A program made the position numbers and the translations under genes. This document shows positions 59,026 through 64,000 of a DNA stretch of 64,000 bases, piece after piece (the stretch's first letter is position 1; every line of letters starts with the position of its first letter). A model generated the notes under the pieces. The model did not search any database. It was not told the origin of the DNA and saw nothing but the letters and a program-made list of their open reading frames with translations. Source of the DNA: Rotaria macrura (Eukaryota; Rotifera; Eurotatoria; Philodinida; Philodinidae); assembly GCA_900239685.1 (NCBI GenBank), contig OENT01000726.1, forward strand, positions 17,768 to 81,767, written 5' to 3'.

Positions 59026-61490
59026 CCCTGTTCGATAAGTAAAATAAGTTTACTAGCCTTGCTTTGCCATTCAAGCAGTATACATATTACTCAACAAGAA
59101 AAGTAAACTTGATTGGAGCACAGTTGAGTGAATTAAAAAGTTGAAAATTAATTTTCAACATCATAAAGCTGTCCCATTTTGTGCTAATGTAATTATATAC
59201 AAGGAAAAATAAAAGTAAAATTGTCAGATCTATTTTCAAAGTAAATCCTAAATGTCGTGCAACTAATTTATACTGAATGAGAAATTTTTCTATCAATGAT
59301 ACGAATGATTTACTCGTTGAAAATAAAGAATAGATGGCTTTCATACTAATTGAATAATTCTAGTTTTTAAGAGATTATGCAATAAGAAGAGATGAACTCA
59401 TAATATATTAGCATTAATCTTGTTGGTCATTTAACCTAACAAATTTATTGGAGAAAAATGTCCTGTGTTCATTATAACATACCTATCGTATGCCGAGAAT
59501 CTCAATGTATTGCATCAAAATAATTAAAATATTTATATAGGAAATAGAGAGGATCTATTTTCTACGGATACATAAATTACTATTTCGAGAGTAATTGTTC
59601 TGCATTAATAAACATACTGAATAAGAAAGAACAGTATCGATGTGCTGATTACAGTTTGTCTTTTCTATTTCCACTAGGTACCTATTTCAAAAACATTTGT
59701 GAAGCAATTAGTTTTGCACCTCATGCAGGAAAAAGATTGGTTTTATTTCAAAAATGACATCCATTTTCTATTGCCATCAAATAGTGACAGTATAGGGAGA
59801 CAGCACAAAACTAAGTTCGCTTGATCGAAAACTAAAGAAATCGTTAACTATTGTAAAGTCACTGAACATTAATCATTTCGATTTCAGAAATAAAACTTTC
59901 TCTCACGTGGTCAATGAGACACGAGGAGTTATTTAACAGACTATAGAGCATCATCATTCCCATTCGAATGAAATTTCAAATTTTATACTATTCACAGTAT
60001 ATTGTTTTAAATAATATCAAACAAGTATATCGGAAACTATATAACTATTTGATGACATCTCAAAGTGTATCACGATGGATATTTGTAAATCTAGATCGAT
60101 GTAAAATAGTAGCTGTTTGATGCTTACAGCTTGAATATTTCATTTACGAAATAATTGACAGATTCAATGTTTTTCGTCTTTTTCGTCTGAAATCACCGAT
60201 GAAAAGGAAGTCGGGCAGAACAACTGATTTCTCAGAAAGAAAAAAGATTGAGAAACTACTGTATTAAAATTGTCGTCTTCAAATTCAGACACATTCTTCA
60301 CTGTAGCTTATTTTGGTTAAATAAACAAACTATGAAAACGAATAAAATTTTTAATTTTCGTTCGAAAATTCTCAAAGTTCAATCTATCCGTCGACTGAGC
60401 CATACATTCTAATCGTTGAATTTTGCATTTAATCTCATGTCGATTGATAGAATTTCTGTGAGTGCAATAATTAAAGAAATACGGACTTCTGTCAACTATC
60501 CCTCAAAAGATTAAAAAATTATAAACAGGTGAGTGAGTGACAATGAGAAAATTAGTTTTCAACACATCTAAACATGTATTACAACTTTCAATAATAATGT
60601 AGACGATCGGAGTTCCTCCTTACTATTTAATTTTCCGTTACGTACGGAAATCTCCGGAGGTCTATTGTGGAAAGTCATTTAAAAACGATCTCCACCATGA
60701 CCACAATATCTCACATTCAATAAACTCATCAGGAAAGATCCATTTCATAAACATTGAACCTTCGATTCTGATACTTATTTTCTTGTTCCCTGCTTTTCTC
60801 TTCAAGACTTCACTTATGTCTATGAAACTTGATGGCTGGAATATTTTGCAACTCTGCATTCATACTGATTAAAATCAGAAAAACTGCTTTACATACACAT
60901 TATTCTCACCTTGGAATAGAATGTTTCGTAATTTTAGTGATTTGGCAAGAAGAAAAATAATCAAACTTGTCAGTAACAAGTGTACGTACGTTCTAAGAAA
61001 TATTTTCTAGAACATTTTTCAGTGCGAAGTTTTTTCTACGAGAATTATCTCTAGTTTTCAGAATTAGTGAAAGAATAATCGCCGGTATTAATTAGTAATC
61101 GAATATCTACTCCAATTAAGTCGAACTGCTGCTCCATAGGAAACTAACTCATTTTCGACAGAAAAAATGACTTATGTTCTGGAATATAAGTTTGCTCACT
61201 CAAACTCAACTGTAATTGTATGATAAATTGTTTGATCGAATCCATTTTTCTATCGAAAAAAAATGCATTTCAATCGAAATCTGTGTAATACATCAATGTT
61301 CTAACGACCCTCAAATAAATATAAAAGTAATGACATTACTAATGATACCAATAGCATTTTTCTGGAAATTCCTTGATGAATGCGACAGTAAAAAACACTT
61401 TCATGCTCCCGACATAAATAACCAATCGAATGTAAAACCAAAAGACGCACTTATGTCGGTTATAGGGACATTCGATTATGATAAATGGTT
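59026..61490. other. Intergenic, no supported gene
   Basis: AT-rich with scattered small frames (85 codons at 59087-59344, 65 at 60662-60859, 95 at 61216-61503) lacking recognised features. A short palindrome around ACGTACGG is at about 60630-60650. Confidence 0.45.
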
Positions 61491-62709
61491 GGTAACAACT
61501 TGAAATCATGACCTGCATGCATGGTTCTAACAGCCTTTTTGCTTCCTCATTGACATCGAGTTAATAGTGTATCATAAAAGAAAAAAAACGAAATATAGAG
61601 ATTCTATGTTACTATCAGTTTCATTGTGAAACCAACTGCTACTCTTAACACTATACATTTTTCAAATCCATCAACGATAAACAACACGAATGATTTCTCG
61701 AGGACTATCGAAGTCACACTTAGTTCCTATTCTTTTCGTTTGTATTATTCTGATTTCCCTCGAATCATCACATTATTTTAAATTTTCATCGACGTGCTCA
61801 TTTCATCATACACTATTGACCACCAAAGCATTTTACAAAAATTTCAAAAATACAGAAGATGAGAAATTATCATTCGATCCCTATTCTATTCTATGTCTTG
61901 ATATGGCCAATCGTCTCGACAATGAACAGTATCTACCTCAATCACCTCTTCTTCAAGCTCCGTCCATCAATATCACTAAACTTCACCGTTTACCTTATCG
62001 TTATTCTCAATGGAAATCATCCTCTCGTCTTCCACGTCGTTTAACTGCATGTGAACATAATCTAGTCATGCGTTTACTCATGATTATCGAACGAGTTTGT
62101 CGAAAACATAACATAACATTCATGTTATCCGATGGAACATTGTTGGGATCGTATAGACATCATGATATTATTCCATGGGACGATGATATCGATGTCATGA
62201 TACCCATCGAAGAACGTTCTCGTTTTATCCATATAATCAAAGACATGAATGAAACACTAGTAAATTATCAGCGGGTAGGAAAGAAGAAATGGAAACGAGA
62301 ATACTATAAAATATTTTTCAAAAATACTCCATCGGCTGGAGAATTTCCATGGAACTTTCCATTTATTGATGTTTTCTTGTATTATCAAAACGAAACGTAT
62401 CTATGGCCAAAAGGTTCTCCGGAAAATATTGTAAAGGTGAAGGACGTGTTTCCATTAGTAATGCGACCACTGGGTGAATTATGGTTACCAGCACCACGGA
62501 ATCCAAAACAGTTTTTCAGTTTCGATCCATACGACGATTGTCAAGGTCATTTCTGGGATCATCGAAATGAAAAGTTGCAGGATGAAATTTCGGTAAAGTG
62601 TTCTGATCTGAAACATATCTATTCATTCGTTGATCGGCAGAATGAATCGAACGGAATAGAGATTTTAAGAACCAATGCTAGTGTAATACACAGTATTTTT
62701 TACAAATGA
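61491..62709 (+). repeat. Segmental duplication, copy 2
   Basis: Counterpart of 56014-57250. It lacks 18 bases within the membrane-segment region relative to copy 1, which removes six codons in frame. Confidence 0.9.
61690..62709 (+). CDS. LicD/fukutin-like family type II membrane protein, paralogue 2
   Basis: Single exon, 339 residues, intact. Six residues shorter than paralogue 1 in the N-terminal anchor, whose hydrophobic stretch is now about residues 11-25 and just long enough to span a membrane. The catalytic signature is kept, with Asp instead of Glu two residues before the GTLLG motif, and the WDDDID cluster is unchanged. The block of residues about 188-203 (after KDMNET) differs strongly from paralogue 1, as do a few residues around PSAGEFPW; the rest is nearly identical even at synonymous sites. 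Because the frame has survived, both copies are probably functional. AATAAA lies at 62746-62751. Biochemical role as for paralogue 1: glycan phosphotransfer is likely by family, substrate unknown. Confidence 0.88.
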   Translation: MISRGLSKSHLVPILFVCIILISLESSHYFKFSSTCSFHHTLLTTKAFYKNFKNTEDEKLSFDPYSILCLDMANRLDNEQYLPQSPLLQAPSINITKLHRLPYRYSQWKSSSRLPRRLTACEHNLVMRLLMIIERVCRKHNITFMLSDGTLLGSYRHHDIIPWDDDIDVMIPIEERSRFIHIIKDMNETLVNYQRVGKKKWKREYYKIFFKNTPSAGEFPWNFPFIDVFLYYQNETYLWPKGSPENIVKVKDVFPLVMRPLGELWLPAPRNPKQFFSFDPYDDCQGHFWDHRNEKLQDEISVKCSDLKHIYSFVDRQNESNGIEILRTNASVIHSIFYK

Positions 62710-63889
62710 AATTCGTCATATTATTTACCTGTGAAGACTGTTTCCAATAAAAACCGCTGCTAATAAAACTGTTGACTGTTGAACAGCGGGGTGAAGATAT
62801 CACAGTACTAAAGAATTTTCTGATAAAATCGGAAAATACTAATTTATTAGAAATTATCAAGCGTAGAAGAATATGATTAATGGCGGAGAGTTTTGATTTG
62901 CATTATCCTGTATGTGGAATCAGAATATATCGCAATGTGAGTCAATGCTATTGGATGTTGCGTTTTGTATATGTATATTTTTTATAGAAAAGCAGTAATA
63001 AAGTTCGAACGAGAAATATGATGTTTTTCATATTAACACAGGTAAAAAAGAGAGCAGACATTTGTCGACGGATCTTACCATTTGCTAGATTTATTCACCA
63101 CTTTATATTTTGTTGGTTTTTAAATTAATTCATTTTAAATATTGTAGTGAATATGTACCAGTACGAAAAAGTACTCAAGTATATCCAAGAGCACGCTATA
63201 GAACAAGTAATATATGAAAATTCATGATTATTGTGCTTAAAGCTTTCTCTTCAATAATTATTTGGTGCTCTAACTTACTTTTTACTTCTATATGCTTTAG
63301 ATTAATCAGAGTCTTTATGAACGTCTACTTATCAGTCAGTTGCAAGAGCGTTACAGCATCGTTAATGATTATGGCAAATATTACCTAATATCTTTTCATT
63401 TTTATGAATGTATATCATGTTTACGAGTTTCATGATTTAGTTATGGAAAATATCAAGGCTTATTTTATTGCAAAAATAATGATGTAATACAGATATCTTT
63501 GCTTGTACTTGAACATATTGTCAAGTGGTATATTTCCTCGTTTCAACCTTCATAGTAGTCTAGTATTTGTAGAATCACGTATCTATGTTTTGTGAGCTCT
63601 TTTGCATTTCTTATTGGATGTCTGAGTAGGAATGAATTCCGCAATATTCAACTAGCGATTCAGTTAGTGCTCAATAGTTGAATCAGAATATATCAAGAAA
63701 ACGATCGACCGACTCCTCATTCAATTCTCTACAAAGTTGTCCTCGGCATCTTTATAACTATAAATTTTGCGTTAGAAATTATTATTTAGTGACTGCAGGG
63801 ATTCGAAAGTAAGATTCCTGCAGCATCGACTCGCTAGTTTTTACTGTTGCATTCCAGACGCATGTAGAATACAAGTAAGCCTAGTAGAT
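62710..63889. other. Intergenic, no supported gene
   Basis: AT-rich; no frame or structure worth calling. Confidence 0.45.
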
Positions 63890-64000
63890 CAGAGCTGCCA
63901 ACAGGCCACTTTTTCTCGGTCCTGCCTGGCCTGGTGCCTGGCCTGCTATGATTGAGCCTGACCTGCCTGCAGCCTGGCCTGGTGTGATTGAGCCTGGCCT
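63890..64000. mobile_element. hAT-like terminus with GC-rich subterminal repeats (cut by the window)
   Basis: After AT-rich DNA the sequence switches at CAGAGCTGCCAAC (about 63892), which resembles the CAGNGNTG tip of many hAT elements, to tandem copies of CCTGGCCTG and TGATTGAGCCTG words. The other end lies beyond the window, so target duplication and coding capacity are unknown. Confidence 0.4.

Noticed and set aside
1-64000. CRISPR array, bacterial operon or prophage
   Set aside because: No regularly spaced repeats, and the genes have spliceosomal introns and animal-specific domains.

Overview
The window looks like nuclear DNA of a small invertebrate animal. It is AT-rich, its genes have many short (about 45-75 bp) GT-AG introns, it carries a Deformed/Hox4-type Hox gene, and it is sprinkled with short non-autonomous DNA transposons. 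Compactness, intron size and transposon load would suit a bdelloid rotifer or similar spiralian; that placement is inference, while 'metazoan' is firm because of the Hox gene. One assembly gap (661 N) lies at 6707-7367.

Layout. 1-318 (+): last exon of a SPRY/B30.2-like protein cut by the window edge. 3865-5803 (-): probable multi-exon coiled-coil protein with an apparent frame break. 6540-7790: nested transposons around the gap. 9938-15202 (+): ten-exon CWC22 spliceosome factor, reconstructed here at 718 residues. 15203-20948: gene-poor, with a transposon copy. 20949-21019 (-): tRNA-His(GTG). 21414-24942 (-): ten-exon TM9SF1-like membrane protein, 587 residues. 25389-28082: three different inverted-repeat elements. 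30780-31217 (+): intronless, extended TFIIA gamma-like protein. 31218-38692: gene desert. 38693-40893 (-): Hox4/Deformed-like gene whose homeodomain is cut by three introns and includes a 27-nt microexon. 40894-48109: second gene desert. 48110-48604 (-): small secreted protein of unknown function. 51020-53763 (-): tyrosine kinase with a Src-like myristoylation N-terminus but no SH2 or SH3. 56213-57250 and 61690-62709 (+): two recently duplicated LicD/fukutin-like membrane proteins. 63890-64000: GC-rich repeat resembling a hAT end.

The genes do not form a pathway. Recognisable functions are housekeeping (splicing, transcription initiation, membrane trafficking, histidine decoding), development (Hox), signalling (tyrosine kinase) and probably Golgi glycan modification (LicD pair). 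The most unusual observations are the finely split Hox homeodomain, the LicD pair whose divergence is concentrated in one short block, a DINE-1/HINE-like transposon family present twice, and the divergent TFIIA gamma copy. I found no CRISPR array, rRNA, bacterial operon or clearly autonomous transposase gene.
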